A stretch of 64,000 nucleotides of DNA, taken from contig NZ_CP157874.1 of the NCBI RefSeq assembly GCF_040214835.1, positions 4,862,501 through 4,926,500 on the forward strand. The letters run 5' to 3'. The position numbers were made by a program, and so were the translations under genes. The notes below the pieces were generated by a model. The model worked only from the letters and a program-made list of their open reading frames with translations. It was not told the origin of the DNA and searched no databases. Every line of letters begins with the position of its first letter. The first letter of the stretch is position 1. Origin of the DNA: Pseudomonas asiatica. Its GTDB lineage: Bacteria; Pseudomonadota; Gammaproteobacteria; Pseudomonadales; Pseudomonadaceae. Shown in pieces: positions 29,950-38,947 of this stretch.

Positions 29950-31413
29950 GTGCTCAAGGCACTCAAGAAAATTTTCGGCAAGGGAGACGCCGCGCCACAG
30001 GCCGTCGCTCCTGCTGCCAGCGTGACGCTGCCTGCGCCCGCACCCGCCAGCGAGGCCCAGCCTGCGGCAAAACCGGCCGCCCCACGCGCCACTCCAGCAC
30101 CACAGGCCGAACAGCCTGCCGCCGTTACGCCAGCCGCCGACAAGCCGGCCAAGGACAAACCGCGTCGCGAGCGCAAGCCCAAGCCGCAGGCCAGCCTGTG
30201 GAAACCGGAAGACTTCGTGGTCGAGCCGCAGGAAGGCAAGACCCGCTTTCACGACTTCAAGCTGTCCAACGAGGTGATGCACGCCATCCACGACCTGGGC
30301 TTCCCGTACTGCACGCCGATCCAGGCACAGGTGCTGGGTTACACCCTGCGTGGCCAGGACGCCATCGGCCGGGCCCAGACCGGTACCGGCAAGACTGCGG
30401 CGTTCCTGATCTCGATCATTTCCCAGCTGCAGCAGACGCCGCCGCCGAAGGAACGCTACATGGGCGAGCCACGCGCGCTGATCATCGCGCCCACCCGCGA
30501 GCTGGTGGTGCAGATCGCCAAGGATGCCATCGCCCTGACCAAGTACACCGGCCTGAACGTGATGAGCTTCGTCGGCGGCATGGACTTCGACAAGCAGCTC
30601 AAGGCCCTGGAAGCGCGCCATTGCGACATCCTGGTGGCCACTCCGGGCCGCCTGCTGGACTTCAACCAGCGCGGTGAGGTGCACCTGGACATGGTCGAGG
30701 TGATGGTGCTGGACGAAGCCGACCGCATGCTCGACATGGGTTTCATCCCCCAGGTGCGCCAGATCATTCGCCAGACGCCGCCGAAAAGCGAGCGCCAGAC
30801 CCTGCTGTTCTCCGCCACCTTCACCGACGACGTGATGAACCTGGCCAAGCAATGGACCACCAACCCGGCCATCGTCGAGATCGAGCCGGAGAACGTTGCC
30901 AGCGAAACGGTGGAGCAGCACGTCTATGCGGTGGCCGGCAGCGACAAGTACAAGCTGCTGTACAACCTGGTGACCCAGAACAAGTGGGAACGGGTGATGG
31001 TGTTCGCCAACCGCAAGGACGAAGTGCGGCGCATCGAGGAAAAACTCGTGCGCGACGGCATCAATGCCGCGCAGTTGTCGGGCGACGTGCCGCAGCACAA
31101 GCGTATCCGTACCCTGGAGAATTTCCGCGAAGGGCGCATCACCGTGCTGGTGGCCACCGACGTGGCGGGGCGTGGCATTCACATCGATGGCATCAGCCAC
31201 GTGATCAACTTCACCCTGCCGGAAGACCCGGACGACTACGTGCACCGCATTGGCCGGACAGGCCGTGCGGGCACCAGTGGTGTGTCGATCAGCTTTGCCG
31301 GTGAGGATGACTCGTACCAGCTGCCGGCGATCGAAGAGCTGCTGGGGCGCAAGATCAAGTGTGAAATGCCGCCGGATGAGCTGCTGAAGCCGGTGCCGCG
31401 CAAGCACCATTGA
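29950..31413 (+). CDS. rhlB: DEAD-box RNA helicase RhlB
   Basis: This ATP-dependent RNA helicase is linked to RNA decay. The 487-residue protein starts at GTG 29950. Residues 1-85 form a low-complexity Ala/Pro/Lys region, not part of the helicase core. Then come the Q motif ([10 protein letters not shown]), Walker A AQTGTGKT, the PTREL motif, [16 protein letters not shown], and domain II with [13 protein letters not shown] and [10 protein letters not shown]. The short C terminus ends KPVPRKHH. The sequence fits Pseudomonas RhlB; the long N-terminal tail is usual there but its role is unclear. Confidence 0.92.
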   Translation: MLKALKKIFGKGDAAPQAVAPAASVTLPAPAPASEAQPAAKPAAPRATPAPQAEQPAAVTPAADKPAKDKPRRERKPKPQASLWKPEDFVVEPQEGKTRFHDFKLSNEVMHAIHDLGFPYCTPIQAQVLGYTLRGQDAIGRAQTGTGKTAAFLISIISQLQQTPPPKERYMGEPRALIIAPTRELVVQIAKDAIALTKYTGLNVMSFVGGMDFDKQLKALEARHCDILVATPGRLLDFNQRGEVHLDMVEVMVLDEADRMLDMGFIPQVRQIIRQTPPKSERQTLLFSATFTDDVMNLAKQWTTNPAIVEIEPENVASETVEQHVYAVAGSDKYKLLYNLVTQNKWERVMVFANRKDEVRRIEEKLVRDGINAAQLSGDVPQHKRIRTLENFREGRITVLVATDVAGRGIHIDGISHVINFTLPEDPDDYVHRIGRTGRAGTSGVSISFAGEDDSYQLPAIEELLGRKIKCEMPPDELLKPVPRKHH

Positions 31414-31419
31414 CCTATG

Positions 31420-31520
31420 CCGGCCTCTTCGCGGGTAAACCCGCTCCCACAGGTACTGCACAACTTCCGAAACCTGTGCAGTACCTGTGGGAGCGGGTTC
31501 ACCCGTGAACCGGGGCTCCG
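31420..31520. repeat. REP pair (class A) after rhlB
   Basis: Inverted CTCTTCGCGGGTAAACCCGC copies lie between convergent rhlB and moaE; the second copy ends in a variant 'TTCACCCGTGAACCGGGGC'. Confidence 0.88.
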
Positions 31521-31541
31521 CCCCGGCCATCAAACAAGGAT

Positions 31542-31988
31542 CTACCAGCGCCCAGCGGCATCCTGGTCACTCTGCTTCCCTTCCACCCACCGTGCCCCTT
31601 CCTGGGTATTTTCCTTCTTCCAGAACGGCGCCCGGGTCTTCAGGTAGTCCATGATGAAGTTGCAGGCATCGAACGCCGCCTGCCGATGGGCACTGGCCAC
31701 ACCGACGAACACGATCGGCTCGCCCGGTTCCAGCGCACCGATGCGGTGCAGCACCTCCACCTTGAGCAACGGCCAGCGCTGCTCGGCCTCGACCACGATC
31801 TTGGCCAGGGCCTTTTCGGTCATGCCCGGATAGTGCTCGAGAAACATCCCCGCCACTTCGCGGCCATCGTTGAAATCCCGCACGTAGCCGACAAAACCGA
31901 CCACCGCGCCCACGCCGACATTCGCCGCGTGCATGGCATTGGTCTCGGCCCCCGGGTCGAACGCGCCCTCCTGTACTCGCACAGCCAT
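31542..31988 (-). CDS. moaE: Molybdopterin synthase large subunit
   Basis: MoaE is the catalytic subunit that, with the MoaD thiocarboxylate, converts cyclic pyranopterin monophosphate to molybdopterin. The 148-residue protein has the GAVVGFVGYVRDFN start, LEHYPGMTEKAL, the HRIGALEPGEPIVFVGVASAHRQAAF core (seen as HRIGALEPGE and VASAHRQAAF) and the active-site Lys of DYLKTRAPFWKKE. It is the last gene of moaC-moaD-moaE, starting 2 bp after the moaD stop. Confidence 0.96.
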   Translation of the reverse strand: MAVRVQEGAFDPGAETNAMHAANVGVGAVVGFVGYVRDFNDGREVAGMFLEHYPGMTEKALAKIVVEAEQRWPLLKVEVLHRIGALEPGEPIVFVGVASAHRQAAFDACNFIMDYLKTRAPFWKKENTQEGARWVEGKQSDQDAAGRW

Positions 31989-31990
31989 GT

Positions 31991-32239
31991 TCAGCCTCCG
32001 GTCACCGGCGGGAAGAACGCCACTTCATCGTCCTCTTCCAGCGGCTCATCAAGCTTGCACAGTTCTTCGTTGCGCGCACACATCAGGTTCTGCTCGGCCA
32101 GCACTTCGTACTGCCCGCCCTTGGCCACCAAGGCTTGGCGCACATCGTCGAGCACCGTGAACGCGCCCTCCACCCGCTCGGCATCCACGCCCAGCAGTTC
32201 GCGGTAACGGGCGAAGTACATCACCTTGACCTTCATCAC
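31991..32239 (-). CDS. moaD: Molybdopterin synthase sulfur carrier subunit
   Basis: MoaD is a ubiquitin-like sulfur carrier; its C-terminal Gly-Gly is adenylated by MoeB and converted to a thiocarboxylate. The 82-residue protein starts [18 protein letters not shown] (an upstream adjacent ATG is also possible), and ends [11 protein letters not shown] with the required GG. It overlaps moaC by 4 bp. Confidence 0.95.
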
Positions 32240-32706
32240 GCCTCCACCTTGTAGTGGCCGCTCTTGCCGCCGAGTTTTTCCAGCAGGCGCACCTGCTCGA
32301 TGACCATACCTTTATCCACAGCCTTGCACATGTCATAGATCGTCAGCGCGGCAACGCTGGCGGCGGTCAGCGCCTCCATCTCCACGCCGGTCTGCCCGGC
32401 CAGCTTGCAGCGGGCGACGATACGCACGGCGTCCTGCCCCTCGGCGCTGAGCTCGACCTTGACGCTGGTCAGCATCAACGGGTGGCACAGCGGGATCAGG
32501 TCGCTGGTCTTCTTCGCCGCCTGGATCCCGGCAATGCGCGCCACGGCGAACACGTCGCCCTTGGGGTGTTCACCGTCGACGATCATCTGCAAGGTCTGCG
32601 GCAACATGCGCACCCGCGCCTCGGCGGTGGCCTCGCGCTCGGTCACGGCCTTTTCAGTGACGTCGACCATGTTGGCCCGCCCCTGGGAATCAAGATGTGT
32701 CAGCAC
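32236..32706 (-). CDS. moaC: Cyclic pyranopterin monophosphate synthase
   Basis: MoaC completes formation of cyclic pyranopterin monophosphate from the MoaA product, the first step of molybdenum cofactor synthesis. The 156-residue protein shows [15 protein letters not shown] at the start, AARIAG-type [15 protein letters not shown] in the centre, and [15 protein letters not shown] near the C terminus with the catalytic Lys. Genes moaC-moaD-moaE overlap or nearly touch. moaA and moaB are not in the window. Confidence 0.97.
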
Positions 32707-32822
32707 TGCTCTGCTCCTGTGAAGGGAACTTGCAGTGTAAACCTGTGAGTCAGGTTTGAGCAGAGGGGTGCGTCAACCGTGCCCGCGAAAAGGCCGGGCG
32801 GCGAACCGCCCGGCGAAGAGGG

Positions 32823-34217
32823 TTACAGATGCGACTCGGCGTACTCGGCCAGCACCGAGCGTGGCACGCCCTGCAGGGTGATGTGCACGCCATGGGGGAA
32901 GTCCTTGAAGCGCTCGGTCAGGTAGGTCAGGCCCGAGCTGGTCGCGGACAGGTAGGGAGTATCGATCTGCGCCAGGTTGCCCAGGCAGACCACCTTGGAC
33001 CCCGAGCCGGCACGGGTGATGATGGTTTTCATCTGGTGCGGCGTCAGGTTCTGGCACTCGTCGATCAGGATCAGGCTCTGCTGGAAGCTACGGCCACGGA
33101 TGTAGTTCAGCGACTTGAACTGCAACGGCACGCGCTCGAGGATGTACTCGACGCTGCCATGGGTGCTCTCGTCATCCATGTGCAAGGCTTCGAGGTTGTC
33201 GGTGATGGCGCCCAGCCAGGGTTCCATCTTCTCGGCCTCGGTACCCGGCAGGAAGCCGATCTCCTGGTCCAGCCCCTGCACGCTGCGGGTGGCGATGATG
33301 CGCCGGTAGCGCTTGCTGACCATGGTCTGTTCGATGGCCGCGGCCAGGGCCAGGATGGTCTTGCCGGAACCGGCGGCGCCGGTCAGGTTGACCAGGTGGA
33401 TATCCGGGTCGAGCAGGGCGAACAGCGCCAGGCTCTGGTGGATGTCACGCGGCTTCAGGCCCCAGGCTTCCTGGTGCAGCAGCGGTTCCTGGTGCAGGTC
33501 GAGCAACAGCAGCTCATCGTTGCGGATACCCTTGATCCAGCCGACGAAGCCCTGTTCATCGATGATGAACTCGTTGACGTGAACCGCCGGCAGATTGTCG
33601 ATCAATTGCACGCGGTGCCAGGTGCGGCCACGCTCCTGGCGGGTATCGACCTTGCTCACCCGGTCCCAGAACGAGCCGGTGACCGAATGGTAGCCCTTGG
33701 ACAGCAAGGACACGTCATCGACCAGCTGGTCGGTGCTGTAGTCCTCGGCCGCGATGCCACAGGCACGCGCCTTCAGGCGCATGTTGATGTCTTTGGTGAC
33801 CAGCACAACGTCCAGGTCGGTGCGCCGGGCCCGTACTTCGAGCAACTGGTTGATGATGATGTTGTCGTTGAGGTTTTCCGGCAGCAGCTTGTTCGGCTCG
33901 TTGCGCGGAGTCATCAGGATGGACAGGAAGCCCTTGGGCCCGCTCTTGCCACGCTGGATCGGCACGCCCTGCTCGACATCGCTGGGCGAGGCGTCACCAA
34001 GGGTCTGGTCGATCAGCCGAATGGCCTGGCGGCATTCGGCGGCGATGGTCTGTTTGCCGGTCTTGAGCTTGTCGAGTTCCTCCAGCACCGTCATCGGGAT
34101 GGCGACATGGTGCTCCTCGAAGTTCAGTAACGCGTTGGGGTCGTGAATCAGGACGTTGGTATCGAGCACATACAGGATAGGCTTGCTGGAGGAAGGGTTG
34201 CGTCCTTGGTCATCCAT
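32823..34217 (-). CDS. PIN-domain/PhoH-family ATPase
   Basis: This 464-residue protein joins an N-terminal PIN-type RNase fold (about 12-150: LYVLDTNVLIHDPNALLNFE, acidic DTN and a later DVVLVTKDINMRLKA) to a C-terminal PhoH helicase-like ATPase (about 245-460). The ATPase has Walker A TGAAGSGKT, the RGRSFQQSLILIDECQN Walker B region, and GLGNLAQID-like CLGNLAQIDTPYL. Such PhoH2/YlaK-type proteins unwind and cleave RNA. It lies upstream of moaC on the same strand with 116 bp between. Confidence 0.92.
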   Translation of the reverse strand: MDDQGRNPSSSKPILYVLDTNVLIHDPNALLNFEEHHVAIPMTVLEELDKLKTGKQTIAAECRQAIRLIDQTLGDASPSDVEQGVPIQRGKSGPKGFLSILMTPRNEPNKLLPENLNDNIIINQLLEVRARRTDLDVVLVTKDINMRLKARACGIAAEDYSTDQLVDDVSLLSKGYHSVTGSFWDRVSKVDTRQERGRTWHRVQLIDNLPAVHVNEFIIDEQGFVGWIKGIRNDELLLLDLHQEPLLHQEAWGLKPRDIHQSLALFALLDPDIHLVNLTGAAGSGKTILALAAAIEQTMVSKRYRRIIATRSVQGLDQEIGFLPGTEAEKMEPWLGAITDNLEALHMDDESTHGSVEYILERVPLQFKSLNYIRGRSFQQSLILIDECQNLTPHQMKTIITRAGSGSKVVCLGNLAQIDTPYLSATSSGLTYLTERFKDFPHGVHITLQGVPRSVLAEYAESHL

Positions 34218-34520
34218 ACTCGGTCACCTTATGTCGAAGCCACACGGCGTGGTCTGTTACGCCGCAGAGTGACTGCCGCTGTCCCCGTATCCGCGTTGTT
34301 ACGGGCGGGAAGCGAACCTGGCTAGGTGGGCCTGGATGACGCCACCTGTGCTGCAGGTATCGGCTGTCTGGTTTCTTCATACCGCAAAAATGATGACTAA
34401 AAAAAGTCTTTTTACGTGCAGGTGAAGTTTATTTTTCCAAATGACGAACAGGGGTTGGCGAGGGGGCGCGTGAGGACTACAGTCAAAAATCAGGCTGGCA
34501 TTGCTGAGAGGCGCTTCGCA
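34218..34520. other. Intergenic, no gene recognised
   Basis: About 300 bp upstream of the PIN-PhoH gene. The part near 34380-34440 is AT-rich with short A/T runs and may hold the phoH promoter, but I could not identify convincing -35/-10 boxes. The short plus-strand frame here overlaps the phoH start and shows no family features. Confidence 0.5.
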
Positions 34521-34609
34521 CCCCGATCGCGACACAAGGCCGCTCCTACAGGCATCGCGTGACCTTGTAGGAGCGGCCTTGCGTCGCGATGGGCCGCAAA
34601 GCGGCCCCC
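34521..34609. repeat. REP pair (class B)
   Basis: Inverted copies of 'CGCGACACAAGGCCGCTCC' and its complement end at the stop codon of the deacetylase-like gene. Confidence 0.88.
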
Positions 34610-35736
34610 TACCCCCTCAAGCCATAAGCTTGGCAATCTTCCCAACCAATCCCGCTCTGCGCCGTATTGCGCAACAACCACTCCACCGCCGGCTGCGCCT
34701 TGGGCAGGCTGTCATGGAACTGGATCACCCCCTTGCGCCATAGCAGCATCAAGGTCAGCACCCGCTGGGCAGAGGCCTCGGCGCTCAGTGCGCCATCATC
34801 CTGGGCATCGATGTCCCACAACGATACCTGCAACTGCTGGCTGGCCATGAACGCCTCGCCATCGGCCCGACGCTGCCCGTAAGGCGGCCGGAACAACGGC
34901 ACATACTGCTCCGGCAGGTCGGCCTGCACCCGCGCCTGGCTACGCCGCAGCGAGTCCTGCCAGCCTGTCCACTGCGCATGGGAGCGGTACTCCCACCCCT
35001 GGATCCCCACGCACTGCCCGCCATAGAGCTGGCGCAAGGCATCTGCCGCCCCGGCGTCGCGCCGTTGCTGCAGGCGGTTGCCGAGCACGAAGAACGTGCC
35101 TTCAAGCTTTTGCCGGCGCAGGTAATCAGCCAGCAGGTCGGTACTGCCGCCATCCGGCCCGGGCCCGCCGACGAAGGTCAGCAGGAACATGCGGTCGTTC
35201 AGTTCATCCCCATTGCGCTCGCGTGAGGACAGCCGCTCCACCTCGCTGCTGGTCTGCGGCAGCAACGCCGCCTTGCGCAGTTGTTCGTCCAGGTAACGCA
35301 CATGGAACTGGTGGCTCGGCTCGATCCAATCGGTGTAGAAAGTGCCGACATCGGTAGCGAACGTCGCCGCTTGCGTACGCAACTCCGCCATCGACGTCAC
35401 CGGGTAGCAGAACGACGCATCCTGCTCGCAACTGCGCTGTGCCTGTTGATAACCTTCCCACAACCGCTGCCACATGCGCGCCCGCACCAGGCGCACCTTC
35501 TGCAGGTTGACCTGCCGTAGCCCCAAGCGTGCCGCCAGCGCCGCGTCGTCTAGCAGTTCGCTTTCGTGCAGCACCTGGGCGAACGAGAGGATCTCGGCCC
35601 GCGAGGCCACATCGAACAACGCCGGGCTGTCCAGCTTTTCGGGCCACAGGCTGCGGTCCAGGCTCACCTGGGGTGAAGGGGCGGCTTGCACGGCCAGGCT
35701 CAGCAGAGCGGCCAGCAAGGCAGAGGCAATACGCAC
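34609..35736 (-). CDS. Polysaccharide deacetylase-like protein with degenerate metal site
   Basis: This is a 375-residue secreted protein with a signal peptide (RIASALLAALLSLAVQAA). An N-terminal helical domain (about 25-175) precedes a NodB-type fold (about 180-350). Motif 1, normally TFDDGP, reads TFVGGP (187-192), and motif 2, HxxxH-like, reads SHAQWT with only His253. The RPPYG motif (283-287), WDIDAQD and FHD (340-342) remain. Loss of the Asp pair and one His suggests no classical metal-dependent deacetylation, so it may bind sugar or act otherwise. The start is taken as GTG at 35734-35736, which begins the signal peptide; an in-frame ATG at 35853 would add an unlikely 39 residues. Confidence 0.85.
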   Translation of the reverse strand: MRIASALLAALLSLAVQAAPSPQVSLDRSLWPEKLDSPALFDVASRAEILSFAQVLHESELLDDAALAARLGLRQVNLQKVRLVRARMWQRLWEGYQQAQRSCEQDASFCYPVTSMAELRTQAATFATDVGTFYTDWIEPSHQFHVRYLDEQLRKAALLPQTSSEVERLSSRERNGDELNDRMFLLTFVGGPGPDGGSTDLLADYLRRQKLEGTFFVLGNRLQQRRDAGAADALRQLYGGQCVGIQGWEYRSHAQWTGWQDSLRRSQARVQADLPEQYVPLFRPPYGQRRADGEAFMASQQLQVSLWDIDAQDDGALSAEASAQRVLTLMLLWRKGVIQFHDSLPKAQPAVEWLLRNTAQSGIGWEDCQAYGLRG

Positions 35737-35873
35737 GGTTGATGGCTCCGCAACGGCGAAACGCGCACTATAGCCTCTGCACCGGCCATGGTCTGTGACT
35801 ATCGTCGCCATAGTTTGGACTTGCACCGTCCAGCCCGTAGAATTCCCGGCCAACGATGCCAGGAGCCGACCCG

Positions 35874-36653
35874 ATGCTGACGGTGATTTCCCCCGCCAAG
35901 ACCCTCGACTACGACACCCCGCCGGTGACCGAGCGTTTCACCCTGCCCCAGTACCTGGACGACTCCCAGGAGCTGATCCGGCAGCTGCGCGACCTGTCGC
36001 CGGCGCAGATCAGCGAACTGATGCACCTGTCCGACAAGCTCGCCGGCCTGAATGCAGCGCGCTTCGGCAGCTGGACCCCGGACTTCACCCCGGCCAATGC
36101 CAAGCAGGCGCTGCTGGCGTTCAAGGGTGACGTGTATACCGGCCTCGATGCCGAAAGCCTGGGCGATGACGACTTCAGCTATGCCCAGCAGCACTTGCGC
36201 ATGCTTTCGGGCCTGTATGGCCTGCTGCGCCCGCTCGACCTGATGCAACCCTACCGCCTGGAAATGGGCACCAAGCTGGCCAACGCCCGCGGCAAGGACC
36301 TGTACGCCTTCTGGGGTACGCGCATCAGCGAATGGCTGAACCAGGCCCTGGCCGAACAGGGCGATGACGTGCTGCTGAACCTGGCCAGCAACGAGTATTT
36401 CAGTGCAGTGAAACGCAGCGCGCTGAAGGCCCGGGTGATCAACGTCGACTTCAAGGACCTGAAGAACGGCCAGTACAAGATCATCAGCTTCTACGCCAAG
36501 AAAGCCCGCGGCATGATGAGCCGCTTCGTCATCCAGCAGCGCATCAGCGACCCGGAGCAGCTCAAGCAGTTCGATGTGCAGGGGTACTACTACAGTGCCG
36601 AACAGTCGAAGCCGGACCACCTGGTGTTCCTGCGGGATCATCCTTCCGAATAG
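35874..36653 (+). CDS. yaaA: YaaA family peroxide-stress protein
   Basis: This is a 259-residue DUF328/UPF0246 protein. YaaA in E. coli lowers intracellular free iron during peroxide stress and binds DNA. Seen here are the start [13 protein letters not shown], the [15 protein letters not shown] and [19 protein letters not shown] motifs, and the C-terminal [17 protein letters not shown] with GYYYSAEQS. The start at 35874 has AGGAG upstream. It is divergent from the deacetylase-like gene and followed by a REP pair. Confidence 0.94.
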   Translation: MLTVISPAKTLDYDTPPVTERFTLPQYLDDSQELIRQLRDLSPAQISELMHLSDKLAGLNAARFGSWTPDFTPANAKQALLAFKGDVYTGLDAESLGDDDFSYAQQHLRMLSGLYGLLRPLDLMQPYRLEMGTKLANARGKDLYAFWGTRISEWLNQALAEQGDDVLLNLASNEYFSAVKRSALKARVINVDFKDLKNGQYKIISFYAKKARGMMSRFVIQQRISDPEQLKQFDVQGYYYSAEQSKPDHLVFLRDHPSE

Positions 36654-36672
36654 TCAGGCAATACACAATCCC

Positions 36673-36790
36673 CTGTAGGAGCGGCCTTGTGTCGCGAAAG
36701 GGCCGCATAGCGGCCCCGGCAATTTCTGCTTTGATGCTGAAATCCTGGGGCCGCTGCGCGGCCCTTTCGCGACACAAGGCCGCTCCTACA
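36673..36790. repeat. REP pair (class B) after yaaA
   Basis: Inverted copies of 'GTAGGAGCGGCCTTGTGTCG' each with a GGGCCGC(N)GCGGCCC hairpin, 20 bp after yaaA. Confidence 0.9.
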
Positions 36791-36910
36791 AAAAGCGCCC
36801 CCTACTTACCCCCTCCGCCCCGCAACAGGGCACGACGCAAAGCGCCATCACGCCACAAATCCGACGCCAAAAAATCGACACAGCGCAACTTATAGCCAAA
36901 CGCCATAAGA

Positions 36911-36919
36911 CCGTTCGTA
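36911..36919 (+). promoter_or_regulatory. Candidate AlgR binding site
   Basis: CCGTTCGTA differs in the last base from the P. aeruginosa AlgR box CCGTTCGTC. It lies about 210 bp upstream of the predicted algD transcription start, within the range of far-upstream AlgR sites. Confidence 0.5.
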
Positions 36920-37087
36920 GCTTTTTTGACGAATTTTTCAAAATATTTTTCGATGCTGGCATAAAAATATCTCGCAACAGTTTCGCCCTTTATATATAGG
37001 GACAAAACACCCGTGTGCTATCAGATTGAAATTGTCTGCCACTGAAAAAATATTTAGAAATCTTTCATCCACGCCGAACCCACCCCG

Positions 37088-37115
37088 GAACTTCTGCTAC
37101 GACGAATCGCTCATA
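37088..37115 (+). promoter_or_regulatory. AlgU (sigma-22)-dependent algD promoter
   Basis: GAACTT (37088-37093) and TCATA (37111-37115) are separated by 17 bp. This is the AlgU/RpoE consensus (GAACTT-N16/17-TCTGA), and the -35 core GGAACTT is identical to that of the P. aeruginosa algD promoter. Transcription would start near 37122. Confidence 0.85.
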
Positions 37116-37557
37116 GTGCCGTAACGATTTTCCTGCCCCCGGGCTGTGAGAGATGACTTACAGATGACAACGGCAGGTATCCACTACCAGCCCCAACAAC
37201 TTCGACAGGTATGACGGGCAACCCCCGAAGACCCTGTCCATGCAGGAGAGACGCGTCCCTTTCAATTCGTCCTAGTGGTTGATTTCAAAGGATTTTTCCA
37301 CTTGAAAAAACAAGCACAGCAAAGCGCCATGTAGCGCCTTGCAGTAAAGACGGCTGCATTCCAGGGCACGTTTTTTAATTAATGGCTTTTTACTGCCACA
37401 TTTGAGTGCATAACTTTTTGCGCTCCGGATTTATTTTGCCTGCGCTCGGCGAAGTGTGCATTTCGCCATGGATCCGTGCGCCCGAAAACTGTTGTTAATC
37501 AACCCAGTCCGGCTCTCTCCGGAGGCGCCGGCGTGATAAACACATGAGGTGATAGCG

Positions 37558-38874
37558 ATGCGTATCAGCATCTTTGGTTTGGGTTATGTGGGTGCAGTCT
37601 GTGCAGGCTGCCTGACGGCGCGAGGCCATGAAGTGATCGGTGTGGACGTGTCCAGCACCAAGATCGACCTGATCAATCAGGGCAAGTCGCCCATCGTCGA
37701 ACCTGGCCTGGAAGCACTGCTGCAACAGGGCATCGCCAACGGCCGCCTGCGCGGTACTACCGATTTCGCCGAAGCCATCCGTGCCAGCGACGTATCGATG
37801 ATCTGCGTGGGTACCCCAAGCAAGAAGAACGGCGACCTGGGCCTCGAGTACATCGAGTCGGTGTGCCGCGAAATCGGCTACGTGCTGCGTGACAGCGAGC
37901 GCCGCCACACCATCGTGGTACGCAGCACCGTGCTGCCGGGTACCGTGAAGAACGTGGTGATCCCGATCCTCGAAGACTGCTCGGGCAAGAAAGCCGGCGT
38001 CGACTTCGGCGTTGCGGTCAACCCGGAATTCCTGCGTGAAAGCACCGCGATCAAGGACTACGACCAGCCACCGATGACCGTCATCGGCGAACTGGACACC
38101 GCCAGCGGCGACATCCTGCAGGCCCTGTACGAAGAGCTCGACGCACCGATCATCCGCAAGCCGATCGAAGTGGCCGAGATGATCAAGTACACCTGCAACG
38201 TGTGGCACGCCACCAAGGTCACCTTCGCCAACGAGATCGGCAACATTGCCAAGGCCGTAGGCGTGGATGGCCGTGACGTGATGGACGTGGTCTGCCAGGA
38301 CAAAGTGCTGAACCTGTCCCAGTACTACATGCGCCCTGGCTTCGCCTTCGGCGGCTCGTGCCTGCCCAAGGACGTACGCGCCCTCACCTATCGCGCCGCC
38401 AGCCTCGATGTACGCGCACCGCTGCTCGACTCGCTGATGCGCAGCAACGAATCGCAGGTGCAGAACGCCTTCGAACTGATCGAAGCCCACGACAAGCGCA
38501 AGGTCGCCCTGCTCGGCCTGAGCTTCAAGGCCGGCACCGACGACCTGCGTGAAAGCCCGCTGGTGGAACTGGCCGAACGCCTGATCGGCAAGGGCTACCA
38601 GCTGGACATCTACGACGAGAACGTCCAGTACGCCCGCGTCCACGGCGCCAACAAGGACTACATCGAGTCGAAGATCCCGCACGTGTCGTCGCTGCTCAAC
38701 GCCGACTTCCAGAAGGTGATCGACAACGCCGACATCATCGTCCTGGGCAACCGTGACGAGCAGTTCCGTGCACTGGCCCAGCAAGCGCCGGCCGGCAAGC
38801 ACGTGATCGACCTGGTCGGCTTCATGAGCAAACCGACCTGCGCCACCAGCCGTACCGAAGGCATCTGCTGGTAA
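37558..38874 (+). CDS. algD: GDP-mannose 6-dehydrogenase
   Basis: AlgD oxidises GDP-mannose to GDP-mannuronic acid with two NAD+, the committed step of alginate synthesis. The 438-residue protein has a Rossmann start [14 protein letters not shown], the central dimerisation helix and the catalytic Cys268 in [16 protein letters not shown]. The C-terminal UDPG/GDPM-DH domain includes [16 protein letters not shown]. The ATG at 37558 follows a GAGGTG site and matches the P. aeruginosa start. It is the first gene of the 12-gene operon and the AlgU promoter lies upstream. Confidence 0.98.
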   Translation: MRISIFGLGYVGAVCAGCLTARGHEVIGVDVSSTKIDLINQGKSPIVEPGLEALLQQGIANGRLRGTTDFAEAIRASDVSMICVGTPSKKNGDLGLEYIESVCREIGYVLRDSERRHTIVVRSTVLPGTVKNVVIPILEDCSGKKAGVDFGVAVNPEFLRESTAIKDYDQPPMTVIGELDTASGDILQALYEELDAPIIRKPIEVAEMIKYTCNVWHATKVTFANEIGNIAKAVGVDGRDVMDVVCQDKVLNLSQYYMRPGFAFGGSCLPKDVRALTYRAASLDVRAPLLDSLMRSNESQVQNAFELIEAHDKRKVALLGLSFKAGTDDLRESPLVELAERLIGKGYQLDIYDENVQYARVHGANKDYIESKIPHVSSLLNADFQKVIDNADIIVLGNRDEQFRALAQQAPAGKHVIDLVGFMSKPTCATSRTEGICW

Positions 38875-38947
38875 GTGCTGGCCGGGCAGCGGGGGCCTCC
38901 CCACCCCCGCTGCCCACCTTTTCCCGAATTCTCGACGGATGCTGAAC

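Larger units (their letters stand above)
36791..37557. promoter_or_regulatory. algD upstream regulatory region and long leader
   Basis: About 770 bp without a gene. The part 36880-37060 is markedly AT-rich for this genome, as at other alginate promoters where AlgR, AmrZ, IHF and AlgB act. CCGTTCGTA at 36911-36919 matches 8 of 9 positions of the AlgR site CCGTTCGTC. The promoter at 37088-37115 leaves an untranslated leader of about 436 nt. GGA motifs in the leader (37243-37249, 37288-37293, 37521-37525) could be RsmA/RsmE contacts. Two small minus-strand frames here have no protein-like features. Confidence 0.65.

Noticed and set aside
36786..37005. Two small minus-strand frames upstream of algD
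   Set aside because: Short, in an AT-rich regulatory region, no ribosome binding site and no family similarity recognised.
37101..37109. Second AlgR box (GACGAATCG, reverse orientation) inside the AlgU promoter spacer
   Set aside because: Only 7 of 9 positions match; too weak to list as a feature.
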